A DNA stretch of 64,000 nt from Frateuria_A sp051900535 (GTDB taxonomy: Bacteria > Pseudomonadota > Gammaproteobacteria > Xanthomonadales > Rhodanobacteraceae). The position numbers and the translations under genes were made by a program. The DNA lies in assembly GCF_051900535.1 (NCBI RefSeq), contig NZ_JBHZGI010000003.1:186001-250000 (forward strand), read 5' to 3'. Each line of letters begins with the position of its first letter. The first letter of the stretch is position 1. Shown in pieces: positions 17,345 to 25,774 of the stretch. The notes below the pieces were generated by a model that was not told the origin of the DNA, did not search any database, and saw only the letters and a list, made by a program, of their open reading frames with translations.

Positions 17345-18037
17345 ATGAGCGGGCCGGCCGATACGCTTGCCGCCCGCTGGGCCGAGGTCCGCGCGCGCGT
17401 GGACGCGGCCTGTCGCGCGGCAGGCCGCGATCCGGCGGACGTCACCGTGCTGCCGGTCAGCAAGACATTCGCCCCCGAAGTGGTGCGCGAGGCCGCCGCG
17501 CTGGGCCTCAACCGTTTTGGCGAGAACAAGGTGCAGGAGCTGCGCGAGAAGACCACCGCGCTGGCCGACCTTCCGCTCGAATGGGTGCTGATCGGCCACC
17601 TGCAGACCAACAAGGCCAGGGACGTGGCGCGGCTGGCCAGCGAGGTGCAATCTCTGGACCGGCTGAACCTGGCCGAGGCGCTGCACCGGCGCCTGGACGC
17701 CGAAGGCCGCGCGCTCGACGTGCTGGTGCAGGTCAAGACCTCGCCGGAGGAAAGCAAGCACGGCCTGCCGCCGGAGGAACTGCCGGCTTTCCTCGATCGC
17801 CTGCGCGACTACCCCACGCTGCGCGTGCGCGGGCTGATGACCATGGCCGTGCAATCGGACGATGCCGAGGCCGTGCGGGCCTGTTTCCGCCTATTGTGCG
17901 AGCTGCGCGATGCCGCGGTGGGGCTGGGGCATGCATTGCCGCGCCTGTCCATGGGCATGAGCGGCGACTTCCCGCTGGCGATCGCCGAGGGCGCCACCGA
18001 AGTGCGGATCGGTACCGCGATCTTCGGCCGCCGCTGA
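17345..18037 (+). CDS. YggS/PLPBP family pyridoxal phosphate-binding protein
   Basis: Single-domain alanine-racemase-like barrel (230 residues) that binds PLP without known catalytic activity and keeps vitamin B6 and amino-acid pools in balance. The PLP lysine is Lys40 in VLPVSKTF. Other family motifs are RFGENKVQEL, WVLIGHLQTNKAR, VQVKTSPEESKHG, RGLMTMA, LSMGMSGDFPLAI and TEVRIGTAIFG. It is transcribed with the M20 peptidase, with only 4 bases between them, and not with the proC/yggT genes that accompany it in many proteobacteria. Confidence 0.94.
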   Translation: MSGPADTLAARWAEVRARVDAACRAAGRDPADVTVLPVSKTFAPEVVREAAALGLNRFGENKVQELREKTTALADLPLEWVLIGHLQTNKARDVARLASEVQSLDRLNLAEALHRRLDAEGRALDVLVQVKTSPEESKHGLPPEELPAFLDRLRDYPTLRVRGLMTMAVQSDDAEAVRACFRLLCELRDAAVGLGHALPRLSMGMSGDFPLAIAEGATEVRIGTAIFGRR

Positions 18038-18233
18038 AGCCCCGCCAGAGGACCAGGCGCCTGCCTGCCTCCTGTGCGCCCAATCACACCGCTGCGTGAA
18101 CGTTTCGAAACGCCGGGGTCTACTTAACGTCAATCGAACAACCAGGCCAAGGCCCTTTGCTAACGTCGAACCCCTTCGCCATACCGCTGCGGCGGCCATG
18201 GCCAAGCCCCGACCTGCAAAGGGATTTTCCCGC

Positions 18234-18860
18234 ATGCCCTTCCAGCGCCTGATCGCAACCGCCGCCCTGTTTGCCGCGTTGCTTGCGATCGCGCCTGCGC
18301 ATGCCGTCGAACGCACCATCCCGACGCCCGCGGTCGCACCGTTGCTGGCTCCGTTGCCGCTCGCCAACCTGGCGCCGGCGCTCGCCAACGCTACGCTGCC
18401 GGCCGATCCGGCCGCGCTGGTGACGGCGCCGACGAAGGATGAAGGTCCGGCCGACGAGGCTTCCCGCGTGCGCCAGGCGCTGGTCGCGCTGGCGATGCAA
18501 CTGCGCGACGTGCGCTACGTCCGCGGCGGCCATTCGCCGAGCACCGGTTTCGATTGCAGCGGCTTCGTCCGCTACGTGTTCGCACACGCGATCGGCCTGC
18601 GCCTGCCGGCCAATTCGGCGCGGCAGTTCCTGGCAGGCGTCAAGGTCAAGCGCGGCGACATGCAGCCGGGCGACCTGGTGTTCTTCCACACCCGCGGCAA
18701 GAAGCGCATCTCGCACGTGGGCATCTACCTGGACAACGGACGCTTCATCCACTCGCCCTCGGCGGGCAAGTCGGTGGAGGTTTCCAGCCTCGACGAGGCC
18801 TACTGGTCCAAGCGGTTCGCTGGCGCGCGCCGTCCCGAAGGCATCGCGCAGAACGGTTGA
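18234..18860 (+). CDS. NlpC/P60 family peptidoglycan hydrolase
   Basis: Secreted cell-wall endopeptidase (208 residues) that cleaves peptide stems of peptidoglycan. Signal peptide MPFQRLIATAALFAALLAIAPAHA, an Ala/Pro/Leu-rich linker, then a C-terminal NlpC/P60 domain with the Cys-His-His triad: Cys108 in GFDCSGFVRYVF, His161 in ISHVGIYL and His173 in FIHSPS. ATG 18234 was chosen over 18198 because AAAGGGA lies in range and the signal peptide starts cleanly there. The preceding 196 bases after yggS contain a GTTTCGAAAC palindrome but no recognised promoter. A terminator follows. Confidence 0.92.
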   Translation: MPFQRLIATAALFAALLAIAPAHAVERTIPTPAVAPLLAPLPLANLAPALANATLPADPAALVTAPTKDEGPADEASRVRQALVALAMQLRDVRYVRGGHSPSTGFDCSGFVRYVFAHAIGLRLPANSARQFLAGVKVKRGDMQPGDLVFFHTRGKKRISHVGIYLDNGRFIHSPSAGKSVEVSSLDEAYWSKRFAGARRPEGIAQNG

Positions 18861-18891
18861 AGGGGAAACACCACGGGGGTTTCCGCAGTCG

Positions 18892-18915
18892 GGCCGCCAA
18901 CAGGCGGCCTTTTTT
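18892..18915 (+). terminator. Rho-independent terminator after the NlpC/P60 gene
   Basis: GGCCGCC (18892-18898), loop AACA, GGCGGCC (18903-18909), then T6. Confidence 0.92.
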
Positions 18916-19130
18916 CATGGCTCTACCTCGAGCCCGGCGCTCCCTTCGATTCGCCCTGCGGTCTACACCCCCGTGCGAACGCCTGGATTTGATGGCGCAC
19001 CGTTTCGTTCATCCCCGTTCGTGGCCGAGCGCAGGCCGCAGGCCGGAGCCGAAGTACCCCGGGCGCGCGACGGCCTTGCCTTGCGCAATCGCGTTTGCGC
19101 TACCCTCACGAGGTCCTCACCGGATCGACC

Positions 19131-19781
19131 ATGCCTTTCCAGCTCCCGCCTGTCACCCGCAACCTGCTCATCGCCAACGTCGCGGTCTACCTGCTGCAAA
19201 TGCTGCTGGGAGACGTGCTCGTCATGCACTTCGCCCTGTGGCCGTGGGGTCCGGATCATTTCCTGCCCACGCCCGAGGGCATGGTCGCCATCGGCTTCCG
19301 GCCGTGGCAGCTGGTGACCTACGCGTTCATGCACGGCGGCCTGGAGCACATCGCCTTCAACATGCTCGCGCTGTACATGTTCGGCGGACCCATCGAGCGC
19401 CTGTTCGGCGGTCGCGAGTTCCTGTTCTACTACTTCGTGTGCCTGGTCGTCGCGGCGCTGGCGCAGCTGATGGTCGTCCAATGGTTCACCCATGGCTTCT
19501 ATCCGACGCTGGGTGCATCGGGCGCCATCTTCGGCCTGCTGCTGGCGTTCGGCATGATGTATCCGCACGAGAAAATGATGTTGATCTTCCTGCCCGTGCC
19601 GATGCCGGCCTGGCTGTTCGTGACCGGCTACGCGGTGATCGAGTTGTTCCTGGGCGTGACCGGCACGCAGGCAGGCGTGGCCCATTTCGCCCACCTGGGT
19701 GGCATGCTTGGCGGCTACATACTGATCGAGTACTGGCGCGGGCGGCTGCCGATCAAGCCCAGGCGCCGGTTGATGCGCTGA
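19131..19781 (+). CDS. Rhomboid family intramembrane serine protease
   Basis: Six-helix membrane protease (216 residues) that cuts transmembrane substrates. The catalytic dyad is Ser130 in GASGAIFGLL and His188 in HFAHLGGMLGGY. The oxyanion/loop motif is present as HGGLEHIAFNM (His73, Asn77), and the L1-loop WR-like motif as FRPWQLVTYAFMH. It belongs to the short bacterial rhomboids without a cytoplasmic N-domain. The 270-base gap upstream holds the previous gene's terminator and no clear promoter. The permease gene starts 25 bases downstream. Confidence 0.93.
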   Translation: MPFQLPPVTRNLLIANVAVYLLQMLLGDVLVMHFALWPWGPDHFLPTPEGMVAIGFRPWQLVTYAFMHGGLEHIAFNMLALYMFGGPIERLFGGREFLFYYFVCLVVAALAQLMVVQWFTHGFYPTLGASGAIFGLLLAFGMMYPHEKMMLIFLPVPMPAWLFVTGYAVIELFLGVTGTQAGVAHFAHLGGMLGGYILIEYWRGRLPIKPRRRLMR

Positions 19782-19806
19782 CCTTCCTTTTCCTGACGGG
19801 CCCCAC

Positions 19807-21168
19807 ATGAGCGAACATCTGCAGCGGCAGCTCACGCCGCGCCACATTACTTTCATGGCCCTTGGCATGTGCATCGGCGCGGGCCTGTTCCTGGGCTCGG
19901 CCAGCACCATCAAGCTGGCCGGGCCGTCGGTGCTGATCGCCTACCTGTTCGGCGGCGCGATGATCTTCGTGATCATGCGCGCGCTGGGCGAGATGGCCGC
20001 GCACGAGCCGATCGCCGGTTCCTTCAGCGCCTACGCGCACAAGTATCTGGGGCCTTACGCCGGGTACCTGACCGGCTGGAATTACTGGGTGCTGATGATG
20101 GGCGTGGGCATCGCCGAGAGCACGGCGGTAGGCATCTACATGAAGGACTGGTTTCCCGAGTTGCCGCAATGGATCTGGGCGTTCGCTTCCGTGGTGATGA
20201 TCGGCGGCCTGAACCTGATGGCGGTAAAGGTCTATGGCGAGATGGAATTCTGGTTTGCCCTGATCAAGGTGCTCACCGTGGTGCTGATGATCCTGGGCGG
20301 ATTCGGGATCATCTGGCTGGGTTGGGGCAACGGCGGGCAGCCGGTGGGCATTTCCAACCTGTGGACCCACGGCGGCTGGTTCCCCAACGGCTTCACCGGC
20401 ATGGTGCTGGCGCTGCCGGTACTGGTGTTCTCCTTCGGCGGCATCGAGACGATCGGCATGGCCGCCGCCGAGGCCGCGCATCCGGAGCGCACGATTCCGA
20501 AGGCAGTGAACTCCGTGATCTGGCGCATCCTGATCTTCTACATCGGCTCGCTGTTCGTGATCATGGCGATCTACCCGTGGAACGAGCTGGGTACGCAGGG
20601 CAGCCCGTTCGTCACCACTTTCGCCAAACTGGGCATCCCGCAGGCGGCAGGCTTGATCAACTTCGTGGTGATCACCGCGGCGCTGTCGAGCTTCAACTCG
20701 ACCACCTTCAGCGGCAGCCGCATGCTGCACAGCCTGGCGACCAAGGGCCAGGCGCCGGCCGCGATGGGGAACCTGAGCGCGAGCGGCGTGCCGGTTCGCG
20801 GCGTGCTGGTGACGATCTTCTTCCTGTTGCTTGGCGTGGTGATGAACTACCTGGTGCCCGAACGCATCTTCGGCATGATCATGTCGATCCTGGCGTTCAA
20901 CACCGTGTGGACCTGGGGCACGGTGCTGGTGGCGCATTGGAGCTTCCATCGCCGCCAGCCCGAGCCGCTGCCGTTCCGGCTGCGCCTGTGGCCGCTCTCG
21001 AGCGTGCTGGCGTTGGCCTTTCTGGCGTTCGTGCTGGTGATGCTCGGCTACAGTCCCGATACGCGCGTGGCGCTTTACGTGGGCGCAGGCTGGGTGGCCT
21101 TGCTGACCTTGGCGTACTGGGGTTTCGGCATAGGCCGGCGCATGCGGTCGGCGCTGGTGACTGTCTGA
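19807..21168 (+). CDS. APC superfamily amino acid permease
   Basis: Amino-acid transporter of the AAT family (453 residues, about 12 transmembrane helices), a proton symporter of the ProY/CycA/AnsP kind. The first helix has the substrate-binding GMCIGAGLFLGSAS loop, followed by the family signatures AYLFGGAMIFVIMRALGEMA, SFSAYAHKYLGPYAGYLTGWNYW, FSFGGIETIGMAAAEAAHPERTIPKA and SSFNSTTFSGSRMLHSLA. The substrate cannot be read from the sequence. Same strand as the rhomboid gene and possibly co-transcribed. Confidence 0.9.
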   Translation: MSEHLQRQLTPRHITFMALGMCIGAGLFLGSASTIKLAGPSVLIAYLFGGAMIFVIMRALGEMAAHEPIAGSFSAYAHKYLGPYAGYLTGWNYWVLMMGVGIAESTAVGIYMKDWFPELPQWIWAFASVVMIGGLNLMAVKVYGEMEFWFALIKVLTVVLMILGGFGIIWLGWGNGGQPVGISNLWTHGGWFPNGFTGMVLALPVLVFSFGGIETIGMAAAEAAHPERTIPKAVNSVIWRILIFYIGSLFVIMAIYPWNELGTQGSPFVTTFAKLGIPQAAGLINFVVITAALSSFNSTTFSGSRMLHSLATKGQAPAAMGNLSASGVPVRGVLVTIFFLLLGVVMNYLVPERIFGMIMSILAFNTVWTWGTVLVAHWSFHRRQPEPLPFRLRLWPLSSVLALAFLAFVLVMLGYSPDTRVALYVGAGWVALLTLAYWGFGIGRRMRSALVTV

Positions 21169-21187
21169 GACAGTCCCGCTGATCCGG

Positions 21188-21252
21188 CGTGGGGTGGGCT
21201 TCGGCCCACCGGCAAGCTCGCGATGAAAGGTGGGCTGAAGCCCACCCTACGG
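21188..21252. repeat. Dispersed repeat family A, inverted pair
   Basis: Two palindromic units, GGTGGGCTTCGGCCCACC and GGTGGGCTGAAGCCCACC, separated by about 22 bases, between the convergent permease and racemase genes. Other copies lie at about 28.2, 34.5, 39.7 and 47.9 kb. REP/BIME-like; it may also act as a bidirectional transcript end. Confidence 0.7.
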
Positions 21253-21253
21253 A

Positions 21254-21946
21254 TCAGCCGAGCGCGAACCCCACCGCCGCGGCCGCATGCAGCGCCGCGG
21301 TGTCGAACACCGGAACGCCCGCGTCGGCGTCGCCCAGCAACAGGCCCAGTTCGGTGCAGCCGAGGATCGCGCCCCGCGCGCCGGCGCGCACTCCGTCCGC
21401 GATGAGGCGCAGCAGGTATGCACGTGCCTGCGGGCGGAACTGGCCGGCGCAGAGTTCTTCGTAGATCACCCGGTGCAGCTCGGCCCGTTCGGCGGGTCCG
21501 GGCACCAGGCAACGCACGCCGTGGTCGCGCTGCATGCGGTCGCGAAAGAACGCCTGTTCCATGGTGAAGGCGGTGCCGAGCAGCAGCACGGAATCCAGCC
21601 CCTGTGCGCGGATCGCGCCCCCGGTGGCGTCCACGATGTGCAGCAGCGGCAGCGGCGTGGCCGCCGCCACGACGTCGGCCACGATATGCATGGTGTTGGC
21701 GCCGATCAGGAGGCACTCGGCGCCGCCGGCCTGCAGCCGCCGCGCGGAATGGGCCAGCAGCGCGCCGGCGCCGTCCCAGTCCCCGGCGCGCTGGCAGGCG
21801 GCGATGACGGAAAAGTCCAGGCTGTCCAGCAGCAGGCGTGCGGAATGCAGCGGGCCCAGGCGGTCGCGCACGCCGCGGTTGATCAGGCGGTAGTACTCGA
21901 CGGTGGATTCCCAGCTCATGCCGCCGATCAGGCCGATGGTGCGCAT
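21254..21946 (-). CDS. Aspartate/glutamate racemase family protein, first catalytic Cys replaced by Ala
   Basis: 230-residue protein closely resembling E. coli YgeA (broad-specificity amino-acid racemase): LIGGMSWESTVEYYRLINRG, HSARLLLDSLDF, CQRAGDWD, ILGCTELGLLL and PVFDTAALHA. Cofactor-independent racemases use two acid/base residues. The second, Cys197 in GCTE, is intact. The first, just before NTMH, is Ala83 here; most aspartate racemases have Cys, and E. coli YgeA is remembered as Thr. This may narrow or abolish racemase activity, so I name the family only. It is convergent with the permease, across a repeat. Confidence 0.85.
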   Translation of the reverse strand: MRTIGLIGGMSWESTVEYYRLINRGVRDRLGPLHSARLLLDSLDFSVIAACQRAGDWDGAGALLAHSARRLQAGGAECLLIGANTMHIVADVVAAATPLPLLHIVDATGGAIRAQGLDSVLLLGTAFTMEQAFFRDRMQRDHGVRCLVPGPAERAELHRVIYEELCAGQFRPQARAYLLRLIADGVRAGARGAILGCTELGLLLGDADAGVPVFDTAALHAAAAVGFALG

Positions 21947-22006
21947 GCGGTTTTCCTCTGGATGGAGCGGCCAGTGTATGTGCGTGGCGCCCGACGCCGC
22001 CGCATG

Positions 22007-22061
22007 CCTGTAGGAGCGCGCCGGGATGGATGGCGGTCGCGCACAGGTGCGCTCCTACAGG
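22007..22061. repeat. Dispersed repeat family B, inverted pair
   Basis: CCTGTAGGAGCGCGCC...GGTCGCGCACAGGTGCGCTCCTACAGG: two inverted arms whose outer 12 bases pair perfectly. It lies between the rapA stop and the racemase start (both minus strand). Confidence 0.7.
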
Positions 22062-22081
22062 ATGCCCTCCCGCCGGGCGGA

Positions 22082-24922
22082 TCAGCGCAGCGCGAGGAAA
22101 TCCGGGCTGGCGACGAAGCGGACGGCGTCCAGGCGCAGACGCGATTGCGGCAGCGCGTCGAGCAGGGCCTGGCGTTCGGCGGCGAGCGTGGCGATTTCCG
22201 CCGGGTTGATCGACGGGTTGACCTCGCGCAGCGCGCGCAGGCGGGCCAGTTCGGCATCGAGTTCGGCGGTCGCCTGGGCGACGGCTTCGGCGATGTGCTC
22301 CTGCGCCCGCTGACCGGCGATAACCTCGGCCTTCTCAAGCATCGGCGGCACCAGCTTGGCGAGGAACTTGCGGTAGCGCGGCACCTCGATGTTGCGGTCG
22401 GCCGCCTTGCGCACGGCCGCTTCGCTGGGTTCGAAGCCTGCGCGCTCGGCCAGTCGCGTGTCGATCGTGACCACCAGCGGCAACGCCGGCAGGAAGCGTT
22501 CGGCATCGAGCGCCCGGTCGGCCACGCATTCGAGCAGGAACACGGCCTGGAGCAGCGCGCTGCGCGGCGGCAGCGCATCGTCGACCATGAAGGCGGCGTT
22601 GCCCTGTTCGCCGGAAAGCGCGAGGTCCAGCGCGCCCTGCACCAGCGGATGGTCGAAGCGCAGCAGCGGCAGTTCCTCGCGCGCCAGTGCCACGTCGCGG
22701 GCGAAGGTGGCCGACACCGGACCTTCGGCAAAGCCGGGCAGGGCGTCGGTGGAAAGGTATTGCGGGTCGAGCAGCAGCACCTTGCCGCCCAATTCCTCGG
22801 CGTGGATGCCGAAGGCCTCCAGGAGGCGCTGGATATAGGCGTCGCGCGAGGGATCGACATCCTCGCGGCGGAAGGCCTGGCCCAGTTCGTCGGCGTGCGG
22901 GTCGCGGCTGGCGGCCAGTTCCAGCAGGTGGTCGCGGCCGGCGCGGATGAGCGCGGCCAGTTCTTCGTGGGAGGCGCGGGTGTCGGCGATCAGCGCGTCC
23001 AGTTCCTGGTCGCGGCTGTCGGCGTTGCGCGCATGTTCCGCGGCCAGTTCCACCAGCGGCTCGCCGTAGCGGCGCAGCAGCTCGCGCCCGTCGGCGGGGC
23101 TGGAGCGGAACGCATCGATGCCTTCGTCGTACCAGCGCGCGAGCACGTGCTGCGCGCTGTCCTGGACGGCGAGGATGTGGATGGCGATGTCGTGGGCCTG
23201 GCCGATGCGGTCGAGACGGCCAATGCGCTGTTCGAGCAGGTCCGGATCCAGCGGCAGGTCCCACAGGATGAGCCGGTGCGCGAACTGGAAGTTGCGCCCT
23301 TCCGACCCGATTTCCGAGCACAGCAGCAGGCGCGCGCCGTCGGGTTGGGCGAAATAGGCGGCGTTGCGGTCGCGCTGCACGATGCCCAGGCCTTCATGGA
23401 AGCGCGCGATGCCGGCGCCGCTGCGGGTACGCAGCGCTTCCTCCAGCGCCAGTACCTTCGCCTGGCTGCGGCAGATCAGCAGGAATTTGTCCTGCGGATG
23501 CGCGTCGAGCAGGGTTACCAGTGCCTCCAGGCGCGGGTCGTTCGCGTAGTCCAGTTCGAGCGCCGGCGCCGGCTGCTGGATGTCGGCGTGGAATTCGGCC
23601 AGCAGCACCTGGCGCGCGTTCTCGTCCAGCGCGTCGGCATCGATCAGCTGCCATTCGGGCACGCGGCGCGGGAAGCCGCCGATGCCGGCGCGGCGATTGC
23701 GGAACATCGCGCGGCCGGTGCCGTGGCGGTCGATCAGCGCGTCGAGCAGCTCGCGCGCGGTGCCCGGCGTGCCGGGGCCTTCCAGCTGCGCGAGCAGGCC
23801 CGCGTCGCCGGCGAAGATGTCGCGCAGTGCGTCGCGCTGGGCGTCGTCGAGCGGCTCGCCGGATTGCAGCCGGTCGGCAATTGGCGAGAGCGCCTGGAAA
23901 CGCTCGGCTTCGGCCAGGTAGACGTCCAGGTCGTGGTAGCGCTGCGGATCGAGCAGACGCAGGCGGGCAAAGTGGCCGCTGCGGCCGAGTTGCTCCGGCG
24001 TGGCGGTGAGCAGGATCACGCCGGGCGTCTTCGCCGCCAGTTGCTCGACGAGCGTGTAGCGCGGGCTGGCCGCTTCGGGCGTCCAGGCCAGGTGGTGCGC
24101 TTCGTCGACGATCAGCAGATCCCACTCCGCCTCGACTAGCTCGCGCGCGCGCTTGGGGTTTTCCTCCAGGAAACGGAAGTCGGCGATGACCAGCTGTTCG
24201 TCGTCGAACGGATTGCGCCCGTCGCCGGATTGCTCCAGCGCCTCGCAGCGTTCCTCGTCGTAGATGGCGAAGCTCAGGTTGAAGCGGCGCAGCAGTTCGA
24301 CAAACCATTGGTACACGAGCGTGTCCGGCAGCAGCACCAGCACGCGCGAGGCGCGGCCGGTAGCGAGCTGGCGGGCGAGGATCATGCCCGCTTCGATGGT
24401 TTTTCCCAGGCCCACCTCGTCGGCCAGCAGCACGCGTGGCGGGCGGCGCGAGGCGGCGATGCCGGCCACGCGCAGCTGGTGAGGCACCAGGCCGATGCGG
24501 GATGCTTCCAGGCCCCAGGCCGGCGATTGGCGCGCCTGGGCGCGGCGACGCAGCCCTTCGAGGCGCAGGTCGAATTGCGCCACGGTATCCGTGCGTCCAC
24601 CGACCAGACGATCGTCGGCCTGGCTCACGCTTTGCTCGTCATCGAGCTGGCCTTCGTGCAGCTCGCGTCCCTCGCCGCGGTAGATCAGCAGGTCTTCCTT
24701 GATTTCAACCCGCTCGACCAGGAAGGCCAGGCCCTTGCCGGCGACGCGCTGGCCGGGGCGGAATTCGGCGCGCACCAGCGGCGCGGAGTCGGCCGCGTAG
24801 GGGCGCAGCACACCGGCCTTGGCGAAGAGTACCTGTACGCCGCGGCCCTCCACCCGCAGGACGGTGCCCAGGCCCAGTTCGGGTTCGGCGGTGGAGATCC
24901 AGCGTTGACCAGGTACGAACAT
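22082..24922 (-). CDS. rapA: RNA polymerase-associated ATPase RapA
   Basis: Swi2/Snf2-family ATPase (946 residues; E. coli 968) that binds RNA polymerase and recycles it after transcription. Two N-terminal Tudor-like domains (MFVPGQRWISTAEPELGLGTV...) precede the helicase core: Walker A ADEVGLGKTIEAGM, Walker B DEAHH, motif III LLTATPEQLG, then C-terminal core motifs FLLICRSQAKVLALEE, SEIGSEGRNFQFAHRLILWDLP and QRIGRLDRIGQ. The C-terminal RapA-specific domains complete the protein. Single gene between two family B repeats. Confidence 0.97.
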   Translation of the reverse strand: MFVPGQRWISTAEPELGLGTVLRVEGRGVQVLFAKAGVLRPYAADSAPLVRAEFRPGQRVAGKGLAFLVERVEIKEDLLIYRGEGRELHEGQLDDEQSVSQADDRLVGGRTDTVAQFDLRLEGLRRRAQARQSPAWGLEASRIGLVPHQLRVAGIAASRRPPRVLLADEVGLGKTIEAGMILARQLATGRASRVLVLLPDTLVYQWFVELLRRFNLSFAIYDEERCEALEQSGDGRNPFDDEQLVIADFRFLEENPKRARELVEAEWDLLIVDEAHHLAWTPEAASPRYTLVEQLAAKTPGVILLTATPEQLGRSGHFARLRLLDPQRYHDLDVYLAEAERFQALSPIADRLQSGEPLDDAQRDALRDIFAGDAGLLAQLEGPGTPGTARELLDALIDRHGTGRAMFRNRRAGIGGFPRRVPEWQLIDADALDENARQVLLAEFHADIQQPAPALELDYANDPRLEALVTLLDAHPQDKFLLICRSQAKVLALEEALRTRSGAGIARFHEGLGIVQRDRNAAYFAQPDGARLLLCSEIGSEGRNFQFAHRLILWDLPLDPDLLEQRIGRLDRIGQAHDIAIHILAVQDSAQHVLARWYDEGIDAFRSSPADGRELLRRYGEPLVELAAEHARNADSRDQELDALIADTRASHEELAALIRAGRDHLLELAASRDPHADELGQAFRREDVDPSRDAYIQRLLEAFGIHAEELGGKVLLLDPQYLSTDALPGFAEGPVSATFARDVALAREELPLLRFDHPLVQGALDLALSGEQGNAAFMVDDALPPRSALLQAVFLLECVADRALDAERFLPALPLVVTIDTRLAERAGFEPSEAAVRKAADRNIEVPRYRKFLAKLVPPMLEKAEVIAGQRAQEHIAEAVAQATAELDAELARLRALREVNPSINPAEIATLAAERQALLDALPQSRLRLDAVRFVASPDFLALR

Positions 24923-24997
24923 CGTGCTGCCGGGTTGCAGAAGGGGCGCCGATTATCCGCTCCCGGCCGTGTAGAGGGAACCGCCGTGCATTGCTCG

Positions 24998-25075
24998 TGC
25001 AGGAGCGCCCCTGGGCGCGACCGTGAGTCAGGGCCAGCCAGGATGCCCGCGGTCGCGCCCAAGGGCCTTCCTGCA
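24998..25075. repeat. Dispersed repeat family B, long inverted pair
   Basis: TGCAGGAGCGCCCCTGGGCG CGACCG ... CGGTCGCGCCCAAGGGCCTTCCTGCA: the arms pair over about 26 bases with few mismatches around a 26-base centre. It lies directly after the piuC stop and before rapA, so it is transcribed at the 3' end of the fiu-piuC message. Confidence 0.7.
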
Positions 25076-25080
25076 AGGGA

Positions 25081-25758
25081 TCATGTCTCGGACCAGCGGC
25101 GCAGCAGGTTGTGATAGACGCCGGTGAGTTGCAGCAGCGCGTCTGCGTCGGCGCCGCCTTGCGTCAGGCGTTGGATCGATCCGTCCAGTTCGAGCAGCAA
25201 CTGGCGCTGGGCATCGTCGCGTACCAGGCTTTGCGCCCACAGGAACCCCGCCATGCGCGCGCCGCGCGTCACCGGCAACACGCGATGCAGGCTGCTGGAC
25301 GGATAGACGATGGCATCGCCAGCCGGAAGCTTGACCTCGTGCTCGCCGTAGAGGTCACTGATGACGAGTTCGCCGCCGTCGTACTCGCCAGGCTCGGTCA
25401 GGAACAGCGTGCACGAGACGTCCGAACGCAGCTGCCCGCCGTCGGGCAGGGCCATCACCGCACCATCCACGTGGGAGCCGTAGTGCCCGCCGCCCTCATA
25501 GCGGTTGAAGCGTGGCGGCAGCACGCGCTGCGGCAACACCGCGGCGTGGAAGAGCGGATGGCGCGCCAGCGCGTCCATCACTTCGCGGCCAAGCTCCCGC
25601 CGCAGCGGCGAGGTTTCCGGCAACTGCTGGTTGCGCTTGACCTTCGCCCCCTGCGAACCGACCGTCTCGCGGCCGTCCGTCCAGGTGGCGCCATCGAGTG
25701 CCGAACGCATGCGCGCGACCTGCCCGCGATCCAGCACGTTGGGGATGTGCAGCAGCAT
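25081..25758 (-). CDS. piuC: PKHD-type Fe(II)/2-oxoglutarate hydroxylase (PiuC/YbiX)
   Basis: Iron- and 2-oxoglutarate-dependent oxygenase of 225 residues. The metal triad is His96-x-Asp98 in GGHYGSHVDGA with His158 in SSLHRVLPV. Arg168 in RGARMAGF is the likely 2-oxoglutarate anchor. Family members sit next to catecholate siderophore receptors (ybiX beside fiu in E. coli), and here the gene follows a Fiu-like receptor by 16 bases. The exact substrate is not known from sequence; a role in handling an iron-siderophore is inferred from this linkage. Expected to be Fur-regulated with the receptor. Confidence 0.9.
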   Translation of the reverse strand: MLLHIPNVLDRGQVARMRSALDGATWTDGRETVGSQGAKVKRNQQLPETSPLRRELGREVMDALARHPLFHAAVLPQRVLPPRFNRYEGGGHYGSHVDGAVMALPDGGQLRSDVSCTLFLTEPGEYDGGELVISDLYGEHEVKLPAGDAIVYPSSSLHRVLPVTRGARMAGFLWAQSLVRDDAQRQLLLELDGSIQRLTQGGADADALLQLTGVYHNLLRRWSET

Positions 25759-25774
25759 GGCGGTGCCCTGGCTT

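Noticed and set aside
18038..18233. tRNA or small RNA gene in the gap after yggS
   Set aside because: No cloverleaf, anticodon arm or terminator is visible; only a short GTTTCGAAAC palindrome.
21287..24139. 950-codon plus-strand frame opposite rapA
   Set aside because: Opposite an unmistakable rapA; composition Gln/Arg/Ala/Val with no domain, and no start signal.
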